Source of the DNA: Owenia fusiformis
Taxonomy: Eukaryota > Annelida > Polychaeta > Sabellida > Oweniidae
Assembly: GCA_903813345.2 (NCBI GenBank)
Contig: CAIIXF020000008.1
Coordinates: 10,941,278 to 11,005,277 of the forward strand
Reading direction: 5' to 3'
DNA: 64,000 nt
Shown: piece after piece, positions 45,184 to 56,790 of the stretch
Layout: each line of letters begins with the position of its first letter
How positions within the stretch are numbered: the first letter of the stretch is position 1
Notes under the pieces: generated by a model
What the model saw: only the letters and a program-made list of their open reading frames with translations
What the model was told of the DNA's origin: nothing
The model's database searches: none
Program-made: the position numbers and the translations under genes

Positions 45184-45361
45184 ACAGTGAAACCTGTGTT
45201 TATTGAACATTGTATTGAACAGATTTCTCGGCATGTGTTGGTAGGTGATCACTATAGAGAGGGCAATTTATACATAAGTCAGTAGAGTATGTGTGGAGGA
45301 AGGGTGTCTGCTAGAGACACTTGTTCACTAGAGACATGCTCACTAAGACTGGTTTTACTGT
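45184..45361. mobile_element. Pogo-like MITE copy, near complete
   Basis: The ends are ACAGTGAAACCTGTGTTTAT and AGACTGGTTTTACTGT (inverted). The interior shares GTGTTGGTAGGTG, AGAGAG and GTGTGGAGGAAGGGTGT with 1,194-1,336. Nearby 45,461-45,545 holds a tandem run of GAACACCTC words from the same family. Confidence 0.75.
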
Positions 45362-45460
45362 ATGTCTAAAGTACTCCAATACATATTTGTTATTTAATCA
45401 TATTTTGAAAATTCATATTTGGATGATTTCAAGTTATTACATCTGTATTTTAGTAAAACT

Positions 45461-45545
45461 TGTCTTGTGAAAACACCTCTCTATTGAACACCTCAAAACA
45501 TGAACACCTCATTACATAAACACCTCACAACATGAACACCATGAT
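45461..45545. repeat. GAACACCTC tandem run
   Basis: Four near-copies of a 15-16 bp unit containing ATGAACACCTCA follow AAACTTGTCTTGTG. It is a fragment of the pogo-like repeat family with local expansion. Confidence 0.6.
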
Positions 45546-45696
45546 GTGTTTTACATTGTCTAGGCAGTTCTCATTTTAGCCCTAGCTATGTGGGTGTAAT
45601 TAGAATCCGTATTAGAAAGATGGATGACCTTTTGATGGTGTAATCTGTAGATATCAGGTCGCCGTAAATAAAGAGCTTTGGTCCGCAATCAAAATA

Positions 45697-45826
45697 ATGC
45701 AAAATGTCAACACCTGCCATTTGTTACAGACGCCAATGGCTAAATCCTAAATGTCAAATGCCGAACACTGTCCATAGAACAGTTGGAGACTAAAACAATA
45801 TGTCACCACTTCTTGTTGTGACAAAA
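45697..45826 (-). mobile_element. GTCACCAC-family MITE copy
   Basis: It has ATGCAAAATGTCAACACCTG, CCATTTGTTACAGACGCC, AACAGTTGGAGACTAAAACA and ATATGTCACCACTTC. The orientation is opposite to the 41,097 copy. Confidence 0.7.
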
Positions 45827-46715
45827 TAAATTATTTAATTTGGTCATTGACTTTTTATTGCTGTAGTTGTTCAGCACGTTGCAAAAAGCAGATTGGTCTT
45901 TACTGGAGACAAACTGACAATAATACTGGCTATTGTGAGAATTACGATCTGGTTACATCTATTGCTTGGTGGCATAGAGGGCATTGAATTGATTTATTTT
46001 CCACTAAACATATTAGTAATTCAAAGCAGAGACTTTATTCAATGATTACCCTGGTACTTGCTGCCCACTTGGGGACAGTCAATTTGGCATTAATCAAATT
46101 ATTGGAATCTTAATTAACTTTAAAAAATGATTCCTTGAATTCAATGGGATTTTCTCACATTCAGTACTTTAGGGACACTGTCCAGTTGTAAACAGGTGTA
46201 CAAAACAAAGTTAATTTCATTTGTCGGTAAACATGGTCCAAAGTCTAATTATAGAAAATTCTTTTATTTCACATAATCTTAATCCTTTTTAACACAATAT
46301 ATACCCTGCTAAACTTAAACTTAAAAATGTTGATTTCAAGTGAACGGCTAATTAATTTTTTTAAATTATATAATACAGGGAAAGGCTGAAGGGGGGTTTA
46401 ACCTAAACATTAGTAACTTAACATTTTGACATTATCCTTATGACTCAATTAACATGTTTGTTTGCTATTCCAGATAAAGTGATTTCTAAATATCTGCCAA
46501 GGGGGTCAATAATGCTTTTAGCCTAGGCCCTCCACACTTATTATACTGTATTAATGTACATATTATGCAAATAAAAACATTAACCTAATTACAAAATATA
46601 TATCTCCCATCTCATGGTCAGTAAGAGGAATTCTAGAGAAATATGTCTCCAAGTTTATCAAATCCGACTATTTAACCTCAAAAACATTGCAGCTCTTGCA
46701 GTATTGCAGTAACTT

Positions 46716-46852
46716 TTATGTCACCACCACAAGCAGTGACATTTTATTAGTCTCCAACTCTTGTGGACAGTTTTGGTGGTTAGTGTTGGGTGGTCGGCGG
46801 CATCTGTAAAAAATGGCAGGTGGTGAGATTTTGCATGTTGATCCCTTGTTTA
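46716..46852 (+). mobile_element. GTCACCAC-family MITE copy
   Basis: It begins ATGTCACCACCACAAGCAGT and passes through TTAGTCTCCAACTCTTGTGG, AAATGGCAGGTGGTGAGATT and TTGCATGTTGATCCCTTGTT. Confidence 0.75.
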
Positions 46853-47196
46853 TATAAATGTTTATACCTTCATGTACGGAGAAACTGTTATCTTCTGATA
46901 ATGCTTATTAATCAGTATGACAATTCATTTACAATTCCTTGTCAATTCATTTTTGGCTTTGTTGTGATGTCCGTAATGATGAAAACCATGAAATCTATCT
47001 GTAGTTAAAGATTGGTTTACTACAGACTATGTGTACAAACAACTCAGAAACTCTGAAAATATCAGTTCCCCAATTGATACTTTGCATAATGGTTACCCTT
47101 CCTTCTCCCACTTTTGCCCTTTGAAATTTAAATTAAACTTCACTAATTGAAAACATATCTTGGATCTTTTGGGAGCTATTATGTTTGAGTTACACT

Positions 47197-47553
47197 GATA
47201 GGTCAACTGTACACATTACTTGCTTGCTATTTTGTCACTCCCTATGGATCTGATTCTGCCTTTAACTAGAATGAAGAGATGATTGGGCAATTGATTTATA
47301 TGACAAACATTAGGCAGAGATTTTAATATATAAATAATGTCCAAAATTTGGAGAATCATGAAAAATTCATTGTGATAGGTCAACTGTACCCATTACTTGA
47401 AATTTTGTCACTCCCTATAGATCTGATTCTGCCTTTAATGAGAATGAAGAGATGATGGGGCAATTGATTTATGTGACAAACATTAGGTAGAGATTTTAAT
47501 ATATAAATAGATAATGTCCAAAATTTGGAGAATCATGAAAAATTCTTTGTGAG
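47197..47553. repeat. 177-bp tandem duplication
   Basis: GATAGGTCAACTGTAC occurs at 47,197 and 47,374, and each is followed by CACTCCCTATRGATCTGATT, GAATGAAGAGATGAT and CAAAATTTGGAGAATCATG. A diverged single copy (with its upstream flank GGATCTTTTGGGAG) recurs at 63,375-63,510, so the duplicated segment belongs to a dispersed repeat. Confidence 0.85.
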
Positions 47554-47635
47554 AGGCCACAGGCTTTTCAGAATAGCAAACAAAAGAAAAAACAGAAGAA
47601 TGCAACAAATTTGAATCTTGATCAATTTTCCTTTT

Positions 47636-47772
47636 ATGTCAACAGCAGAATAACATATTGTCATAGTCTCCAACTTTTTTGAATTGTCTTCAGCGCTCTG
47701 CATTCTTCATCTGTAACAATTTCCAATAACTTACAATGTGGTGACATTTTGTCATGTTATTAATGCCTTGTT
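47636..47772 (+). mobile_element. GTCACCAC-family MITE copy (diverged)
   Basis: It has ATGTCAACAGCAGAATAACA, CATAGTCTCCAACTTTTTTG, GTGGTGACATTTTGTCATG and TAATGCCTTGTTA in family order. Confidence 0.6.
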
Positions 47773-48267
47773 ACATTTGCAATTACAAATACTTTATTAG
47801 TCATAGGTTAGTACATGTAATAGGTTCAAGTAACAATTATAGACAGATATTTCGTTTCCTGAAAAAGGAGACATCCCTTAAAGTTTTATATTTGATATTG
47901 TACTGTTACCATATACCTCGTAGATATATTTCAACGAATTTATATATTAGTACTAAAAACTGTATAAACTTTATTTGCTTAGCTTCAAATACACAAGGCA
48001 TCCTACTTATGACATCATAGCGTTCCCTTACAGAGACAGTATCACCACAGATATCTCTTTTTAGAAAATAAAATTTGATTATAGAGGAACCATTCGAATT
48101 ATTTTCTCTTACATTTTGCATCTTTTACTTCCTTATTAAGGAGACCAAAGGAGATGGGATACCTGGGGTAGAGTTTGACAGGGATGTTTGGTTTGAAATT
48201 TTAAATCCTTCTCCACTGATTGGAATGGAGTAAAACCTGTCCAAGTGGAACACCTTTGGTACATCTA

Positions 48268-48644
48268 TACCCTGCATGCAGAGTCTAGTTAAACTACACT
48301 CTGCCTAGTAGAGACCTTATTACAGTTAAGTAGCCCCGCCCCCACGACGGGTACCGGTGACAGTTTGGGTAATAAATCACTTCTGACCTATGCGCTGACC
48401 TTTCTTCCACCATTCAGCGAGCTGAAGAAACATACGCCAAATGCATTCTAATTAAATATGCGCATGTTATTGGTCAATTCTGGGCTCAACGATGACGTCA
48501 GAAAGAATGACCATATATAGAACGTCGGTCAAATTTGGCCGACGAACACTGATTGGCGCGGTGAGTTCACAGGTTTATTTTAGTTTGAAAGAGTGAAGAC
48601 GAAGCTCTCTTTTTAGAAGTGAAGTCAAACGAATGCAAAGGGTA
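48268..48644 (-). mobile_element. TACCC/GGGTA transposon, copy 3 (377 bp), with 9-bp TSD
   Basis: It is the reverse complement of copy 2 with few differences. The plus strand begins TACCCTGCATGCAGAGTC and ends CGAATGCAAAGGGTA. The perfect 9-bp direct repeat GTACATCTA flanks it at 48,259-48,267 and 48,645-48,653. It retains the CRE, CCAAT, CTATATATGG (as CCATATATAG) and GC-rich CCCCGCCCCC motifs. It landed beside a pogo-like fragment (AAAACCTGTCCAAGTGGAAC). Confidence 0.9.
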
Positions 48645-50839
48645 GTACATCTAGAAAGTTAGACCAGCTTTGTATGATGAGGAATTATTCCATTTTCTGA
48701 AATGGTGCCATCTTGAAACTGCCATTTTGATGAGTATAAAATTGTCATAGAAGATGATGATTTCATTGTCATGACATGACATGTCATGACATCATAGTAA
48801 TTATATAAACATATATTACCATAACATCAACTAATTGACAACCATATCAAAACTTTTGAAAAAATAGTTCACTCAGTTGATGATGTTCTTGCACCTTATG
48901 TAAGAGCAAACCTATTTTGTAATTTCAGTGATTAGATTTTTAGCACAAGTGCTCCAGGTACCTGCCTTTTGGTTGCTATGGTGGCTATATTATTAACCAA
49001 TCAAATGTTAGAACTAATATCTTAACATATATCAATGCAGAAATGTCCAAGGTATATACTTAGCATTTCATGATGTTTGGACCAATACTAACGAAATACC
49101 AGACCCAGTCACCTTATTTACTGAACACCCTTTATATGCTGGTAATTCATCCATTCTGATCAGAACATAAATCTGTAAATCACAACACATGTGAATATGA
49201 CATATGGATGACACTGTCAATGACATATATTTGTCAATAATTGTGCAAATCTCATTTCAATATCATGTCAACAAGAACTGTGTCTGATGCATGGGTAGTA
49301 ATATTTCATTCGACCTTTGAGTACTGAGATAAATTAATAACCCGGTATACTCAGATGTGTGTTTACTTTGTCGAGGGCCTCATAAATGGTACATTGATTT
49401 CGTTTCAAAGCATATTTTGATTACCAAATAAGTAATTATATGGGATTATTGGTTGTTATCGTTGGTTGGCCTTTGTTTTTCTTCTTTGTTGTTGAGGTTT
49501 GAATGTATTGTGGAGGAGGTGTGCGCACGTTCAGAAATAGATAAAACACTAATTAACTGTAAAATAGATTAATCTTATGATCTCTGAATTATTTAGTTCG
49601 ACTTCAGATTCAGGAGTTATTTTTTACCCAGTGATTATTTGTGTGTTTTTAAATGAAAAAAAATGTATACCATGGCTCAATTGATATATGCAATATCTGA
49701 TAAAATATTGTCTGTCTGAATCAGTTTTTGTTTCTGATAGAGCTCTTCAATCAGGAAGGATGTACATGTTTTCTTATAAGCTGAATGGTTTACCCACAAT
49801 GCATCTTGCATGGATATATGTTTTCTATTGTACCTAAAAATGGTATGATATTGGTTGTCCGCTTGTCATTTCCTTTTTTCTACTTCAAGTTTCACCTGAG
49901 AATTTTCAGACCCATTTTTGGACTAATTATTTTGAGGGTAGCAAAAATAGCAGAAACAAATCTTTTGAGCTGCTTTCCTTTGATATGTATACATTCAGAG
50001 CATGATGCAAATGCTGATTGGAAATGCTCTTCCACTTTAGAAATAGAGCTCATGTGGATGTGGCAATTTCAGTTAACTGATCGCCATAGTATAAAATATT
50101 TTGTTACGATGAGTTGAACAATAAAAAGTTAGTTTCTAGCAATTTTAAGCAACATTATGAGTATGACTTGCTCTTTCAAGGTAAAGAAAGGCGGGAGAAA
50201 TATATTTTTGTTGATTGAAGAATCACAAGAACATGTTATCCTGAAAAAGGATGTTAGATATTTTGTGCTCAAGAGATTTCTGCTGTAGAGCTCTGAAATC
50301 TGGGTAGTGAATGTGTGTTAAATAACTCTTGATGGCCTATCAAAAGGGAAAGCTTTTAATTTGAACAGCTCTACCCCTTGAGAGAATTGAGTAAACTTTG
50401 CCTCAATGATACACATATATACATGCTGGAGGAATTGTTAACAAATCCCCCGATATCAAGTTCTTATCTATTGTCTCTCTATTTCGGTATGTTTCAGAGC
50501 ATACTGTGTAATATTTACATTGGTTCTTTCCTGTTGATTTGGATCTACAATAAAACGATCAGTGACTGCAACTCGGGTAATAAACTAAATCATTTTTCCT
50601 CGGGAGTATGCATTGCCCTCATAAATAGGATATATGGAAATAGTTAAAATGTTACTTGTTATGACTGCGATTTGAAAATCTATTTAGATTAAGTGAAGGG
50701 ATATGTGGGGTCAGCCAATTGATTTTCAATATGCCCTGCAAAAATCCTAACCCACCAGCTGAATTCTTACCCATCAGATGTTTGAAGATGCTTAGAATTC
50801 TATATGTAAATACTTCGTAGCTAAATACACTCTCCGGCC

Positions 50840-51055
50840 ATTTTCACATGTGTTGTTTTATGTTTTATGATATAACTGGAAAAGTGGTGGAGCAATCTGT
50901 TCAAAATATGATAGGTGGCCATTTTGAAAAATGGTACATGTCATCATTTTTATGTGGGTTATTTTATAGTTTTTACTATAACTGAAAAAGAAGTAGAGTT
51001 ATTTTGTTGACATTTTTATATATATACTTTGAAGCATGGCACATTTTCTGAACAA
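50840..51055. repeat. GGCCATTTTGAAAAATGG-type repeat
   Basis: It has GGTGGCCATTTTGAAAAATG, TATTTTATAGTTTTTACTAT and AACTGAAAAAGAAGTAGAG, related to the 135-bp array at 60,155-60,765. It is a diverged dispersed copy of about 1.5 units. Confidence 0.6.
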
Positions 51056-53354
51056 CTTGATTAAAAGGCAACTATTTGAAAAATAATGATAATCGCATTA
51101 ATTGATAAATCCATGATGCATGTAGATAGGCTATTGACATACAAAATAAATCTCATAAATCCTTATGCAGTATTTATTTTTATTTGACGTCACTCAGATG
51201 TATTTACCTGTCCCTAACCCCTGGGCTCTTAATCTTGTTTTGAGCAACATGATTCTAGTTTACGAGAGGCTTCTATGCCATATCTATAGTCATCTCTGAT
51301 TTATTATACATAGTGGATAGTGCCTTACACAAGTCTTCTTGCATACTTTGATATACTGCAAAAAAATATCCAAGATGATTTGCTTTTGAAATTTTGTATA
51401 CTTTCACTTTGCGTCATTTATGACATTTTTTTATTCAGAGATTTGTGTTTGTAACAGATGTTATCCGTATGGTATCTTTAGCGTGGAACATTCAGGCACT
51501 GTGGAATTAAATCCGGGCATAGATTTTCCTCCGTCTAACATGCATCTTAGTATCCATTGCGTGATAGGTTCATGACTGAATGGGAAAAGAACTTGTGTGG
51601 GGCACTTAAGTAAAGCCTTATTGATAAAATAAACATGACACTCCTGTATGTTATTTAATGTGAATTTTATTTTTTTTTTTTATTTAGACATAAAAAACAG
51701 CAGCATCTTAAAACATTTATAAAGTTACGTGGGTCTACATATAAAATCACATAATGTCAAACATTTGAATGGAAAGTACTAAAATCATAAACTTCTTGGT
51801 TTTTAAAAAAACTTTGACTTAAAACTGCTTGACGATTTTGTCAAGACTAGAATTAATGTCATGCCCCCATAACACATTATCACCAATCATGGTCGTTATC
51901 TTTTGATCATTTCTTGATGCAAGTAGTAGATCACTCAAGATCACTTAAGATCTTTCCTTGGTAAAAAGGGATATAATGATAATCTGTGATGCTTTGTGTC
52001 TTTCACTTCAAGTGTGTAAACTTCGAAAGTAATATCACTCGCTGGTGACATGAAAGGTATATTCATTTAATCTGTATTGAAGCCTCTAAGAGGTTGTGAA
52101 TTTTGAGAATAAAGTCTTGGATTAAGATACTTAAATCCGGAACTCGATGTCTTCAATGTGAATCCTTTTCAACAGTGAATGCTTTGAAGGTTAATCTCAC
52201 TCTTAATGAAATGAATTGCCAGATTTATTTTATAAAAGCTTTTTGACATGATCCAGACATTGATGAACTTACTTTGTCAGATTTGTCTTTAACAGTTCTT
52301 TGTTTCATTGTTATCTATCCCTTTACTTCATTTGTCTTTGTTAAATGATGGACACTTTTTTATGCGGATTATGTTGAGCTTCGCTTTGAATATCTTTTGT
52401 GTGCCAATAGCGCAATATTCTCACTTCATCCACAGGATTCAGCCACAATATCGAGGCAGACACTGCAAATGTACAGGCAATTAAACTGAAATGACTTGTA
52501 GATTTTATAGACCTCTTTGCACACTTTGTACATGATATTCTACAGTTTGAAAGCCCTTTTGTAATGAGAATCAAGGTAATAATCCAGTTTAATCATTCTC
52601 CTAGGCCTCTCCTAAAGGAACTGTTTGAGTGAGGATGGTTATTGTGAATATTGCATTGTCAGTTTGTCTATTCAATGCAAATAAATGGCAAGTTGTAAAG
52701 TGATGCATTCCAGGAAAACAGAATTTTCGTTTACCATATTTCGATCGCAGTAAAGAATGGAAATTGTGAATCAACTGGGTACACCATGGAATTGACCATG
52801 CTGCTCTTTGTACATATTATGTTACTAGCTGCCTCAGTCATTGTATATTTCATGTTAGGAACTTTCATATAAACTGCAATTACAGTGTCTTCAATGGAGG
52901 AAGATGTTGCCATTTCAATATTCTTTAATAAATCTTCTTGACACTTGGTATATAATGTATGTTTCCCAAACATTATTGATACTACTTAAGAATTATTATA
53001 TCTGAGTAATTTTGGTATACAGATGAGTAATGAAGTATGACATTTTGCCAAGAGATACCAAGGATTTCACTCTCAAGACAAAATAATACATCTTGTACAA
53101 TTTGCCAAATCAATAACTTTTTTGAAGGAACTATTGAAAGTACTCCAGCAGTTTTACCAAAATTAGATATCCCAAACTTTTTTTCCTCCTTGATACCGTA
53201 TATCAGTTGTATATTGAATTGAAAATGATTAGAAATTTCTGCATATCCAAATGAGCAAATTGATTTTATTATAAAATAGATTCATACATACATGTATATA
53301 TATCTTCTTTAACCAATTAACCAATCAAAAGAGATCTGATTACCAAGAAGTCAC

Positions 53355-53457
53355 AACGCAAAGTTTAGCCCCCGTTTTTGTACCAAGTGTTCAGTGGTTG
53401 AGTTTTGTGTCTATAGCAGGTGACGCCATTATGTTATGTTTGTTAATGCCTTGTTGA
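53355..53457 (+). mobile_element. GTCACCAC-family MITE copy (partial)
   Basis: It has CCAAGTGTTCAGTGGTTGAG, TCTATAGCAGGTGACGCCAT and TGTTAATGCCTTGTTG. It lacks the palindromic end. Confidence 0.5.
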
Positions 53458-55389
53458 GTATTGTATTTCAATACTGAAATTAATTGTGTAAAATGACAGT
53501 GTAAGGTTCAGCCATGAATAGTTAATTGTGTTACTTGTCAACATGTAGAAATATGAGATGGTGGTACCCACACAACACATAACACCTGAGTCGGTTTCAC
53601 ATTTTCTGTTAATCATACAAGGGTCGTCCAAAAAGTCTTGGATTTTCTAATCCAATGAGTTTTCATTATCGATTCTTGTTGAAATTTAATCATGTTAAGT
53701 TGAGTTATCTTTCATTTACAAAAATATTGTTACTGCATAATATGTTTTGGTTGCTAATGTATAATGGAGTTATGTTATGATGTCTTAATGTTTCTGACAC
53801 AGTTGAAAGTACAGTTGACACATTTGAATCAGAGACACAGCTTCAGAAATACGTTGGAATGGTGGCCATTTTGGCAATAGATCGTTACTTGCAAATAGCT
53901 GGTCTGATATACTGGGGAAATGGATTTAAATGAACAGGACCTATAGGTAGTATAGTATAAAGCATCTGACCAAGAACTCTTAACCACACCAAACTAGAGC
54001 TTCACAGATTTTGATTAACTCAGTCCTGAGACATCTCAGAGTTTATAAAACACACAAAAATAAAGCTACTTTGTGACATGAACAATATAAACAACAAAGA
54101 ACAAAAATATGGAAATCATTCAGGTTAAATATGGTGATAAAAAATAGAATTGGATGAACTGAGTAACAATTTCATGACTTTTTGGGCATCCCTTGAGGAA
54201 TAACCACACATTCCAGTATTATACTAATAAGTCACCTGACACTAGTTTATGAAAAAAAAGGTGAATATCAGCTTGCAAAAGAGACGATTGTACCTGTAAT
54301 GTCCTCTTGATGACTTTTGGCTCTTATGAACCTTGAGATGCCAGCTTTGTGAACACACTTATGAATTTTTAGATTGTATCCACACCAATGGTTGATGCTA
54401 GAATACTGATTTTCAATTCGATTATTTTTTTTATATAATTGTATTGTTAACAATAGGTTTTAATATGAATGAAATTGGGAGGGGACATTTACTGTTTCTT
54501 TGTATGTCTATTTTTATCTAAATCAAGGGTTAGTAGAGACTTTGGATCCAAAACTTATGTTAACCCATTATTTGGGATGTTCGTGAGCTATACTCTTAAA
54601 TTTCTCTTTTTTCAGGCTGAATGGCCTAAATGGGTTATTTATGCAATCCTATGTGAAACCGTTGCATATTTATTGTGCTAGAGAATCATAAAGACAAAAA
54701 CTAATTACAAGAACAAGTCTTGGAAAGTTTTTAAATCTTTCTGTCTCTTAAATAACGGCAAGGTTGAATTGACACTTGTATGAACAATTTGTACGACTAA
54801 ACACTTCTTGCAGAGGAATCGATCTTGAATTAACTCTCCTCTTCCTTTTTTATTTATTTATTTTTATTTATTAAAATCGATGTAAGCTATTTACAGGTTA
54901 AAGTGGCTATGACTCCTAAGATCAAGAGGGAGTATTAGGTGCAGCATAATGGTATTTACAATGATTTATGATATATTAGAAATCTACATTGAATGTTTAA
55001 AGCATGATATCATAGATAATGGTGAAAATTGAATATTTTAATGGTTTAAAGAGGGGACAGCATCTTTTCCATTCAATCGAGGTTTGGCATTCAATCGAGG
55101 TTGGGCCATGCAGCCGAAGGTAAGCCAAACATCCGAATTTTGCCGATTCAATCTAATGGAGAATGCAGAGCCTCTCTTTTTGACCAATTAGAGACATCCT
55201 CTTCACATTCGTGGTACCCTCGGCCAACTTCGTTTGCAAAGAAAATCTTGGGTTGCAAGCCAAAAGTAGACACCTGTAAGGCTTGGAAGACAATTTTTTG
55301 GTACCAGGCAATTGGCAATTGGCAATTAAATGTATGCAATAGGATTTAGCTACAGTCCTCTTTAGCTAAGGTGTAGTATTGTTTATTTT

Positions 55390-55512
55390 GTCACCATCAC
55401 AAGTGGATGGTGTTTGGCGATTGATGTTTGGCATTCAGCAGTTGGTTCCTGGCAGTCCGGGTCTGTAGCAAATGGCAGGTGGTGACATTTTGCAAGTTAA
55501 TGGCTTGTTCTT
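55390..55512 (+). mobile_element. GTCACCAC-family MITE copy
   Basis: It begins TGTCACCATCACAAGTGG, continues TTTGGCATTCAGCAGTTGG and TAGCAAATGGCAGGTGGTGA, and ends CATTTTGCAAGTTAATGGCT followed by TGTTC. An internal deletion removes the TTGGAGAC part. Confidence 0.7.
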
Positions 55513-55902
55513 GTTCTTGTAGAATTATGCATCTTGATCCATCAAGCTATTACTAAAGGAATATATGGGTATATTAGAGTACAGTATGAGAATTGTGAAG
55601 AAGAAAAATTCACTAAAAGCATCAACTGACGTAACTGAATACATAACTTCCAGTTCACTTCAAATTTATAGAACAGTTAAATGGTAGATAAGAGTCTCAT
55701 GTGTCATGTAAACTACAGACCTATGAGGCTCAAGCAAAGCCATATTTCCTGTGATCATCTTGATTCACATGGTTTATTTGTGTTATATCCACCTTGGAAT
55801 TCGAAGATGAGAGAAGATAGCATGTTTAGAATGGCACATTGAGTCTACATCGTGCTTCTAAAGCCATTTAGTATTTAAGACCATTGGGGTTTAAGTGGGC
55901 AT

Positions 55903-55985
55903 ACAGTGAACCCTGTGAAATTGAACACCTCCCAAGTGAGACACTTTTTAAAGGTAAGGTGGTTCACTAAGACAGGTTTCACTGT
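55903..55985. mobile_element. Minimal pogo-like MITE (83 bp)
   Basis: ACAGTGAACCCTGTGAAATT followed by GAACACC at the left is mirrored by GGTTCACTAAGACAGGTTTC followed by ACTGT at the right, leaving about 30 bp between. It is the shortest and clearest copy of the family and fixes its termini. Confidence 0.8.
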
Positions 55986-56499
55986 ATTTTTTATTTATGA
56001 TTATTTCCCTTCAACAAAAGTAAAAATGTTCATTCAATACTAGTACCTTTTTGTAAATACTCATCGATCTTGGCCAGGTAAATAAATGGTCCAAAAATCC
56101 CTGTCCAATCTGGAAGAGAACATTTTAAAGAGTGTAACCAGATTCTAGTGTATAAACACCACCTATGAGGAATAACCACCCTATCCCTAACATTCAAGAC
56201 ATATTATCAAAAGCAAAAATAAAATATCGTCTTTATTTACCCATAAGAAAGTATTTGGAAATATAGCTCTTCAGTAAATCAATGATGCAGACTTAGAAGA
56301 AATCAAGTAGACTCTAAAAGCATAATAAATAGAATCAGTGTTGGTGTGAATAATTAATGCACTGATGGACTTTTGATTAAGCTTGGTTGTTAGTATGTTA
56401 TGGTGTCTAGTGTTATTTCATTTTCATCGCTTTTTTATATAATTTACTATGGATGAACATGGATTTATTTTTATTTTTTGTATTTATGATGCTCCATAT

Positions 56500-56790
56500 G
56501 GTTATTTGCAATGGATGGTCATGGATGGAGACTATTTTGAATCTTGGTTGTCCCGCATATTATGTCTGTTCTGCATATTAGTTACGTGTCTTGGGGATTA
56601 TGTGCATTTATTATCACTTTGAATAAGAGAAAATGCTTTTGCATATTACAGAAGGATGGTCATTGATAGAGACTTTTGAATCTTTTTGTGTTCCTGAGTT
56701 CTGCATATTAGTTAGGTATCTTGGTTTTTAAAAGGAGTTATGTACATCTGTACTTAGTTTGAATAAGAGAAAATGCTTTTGCATATTCAC
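56500..56790. repeat. ~140-bp tandem duplication
   Basis: GAATAAGAGAAAATGCTTTT followed by GCATATT occurs at 56,621 and 56,761. It is preceded in both copies by GGATGGTCATNGAT, TTTTGAATCTT and CTGCATATTAGTTA. The two units are moderately diverged. Confidence 0.8.
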
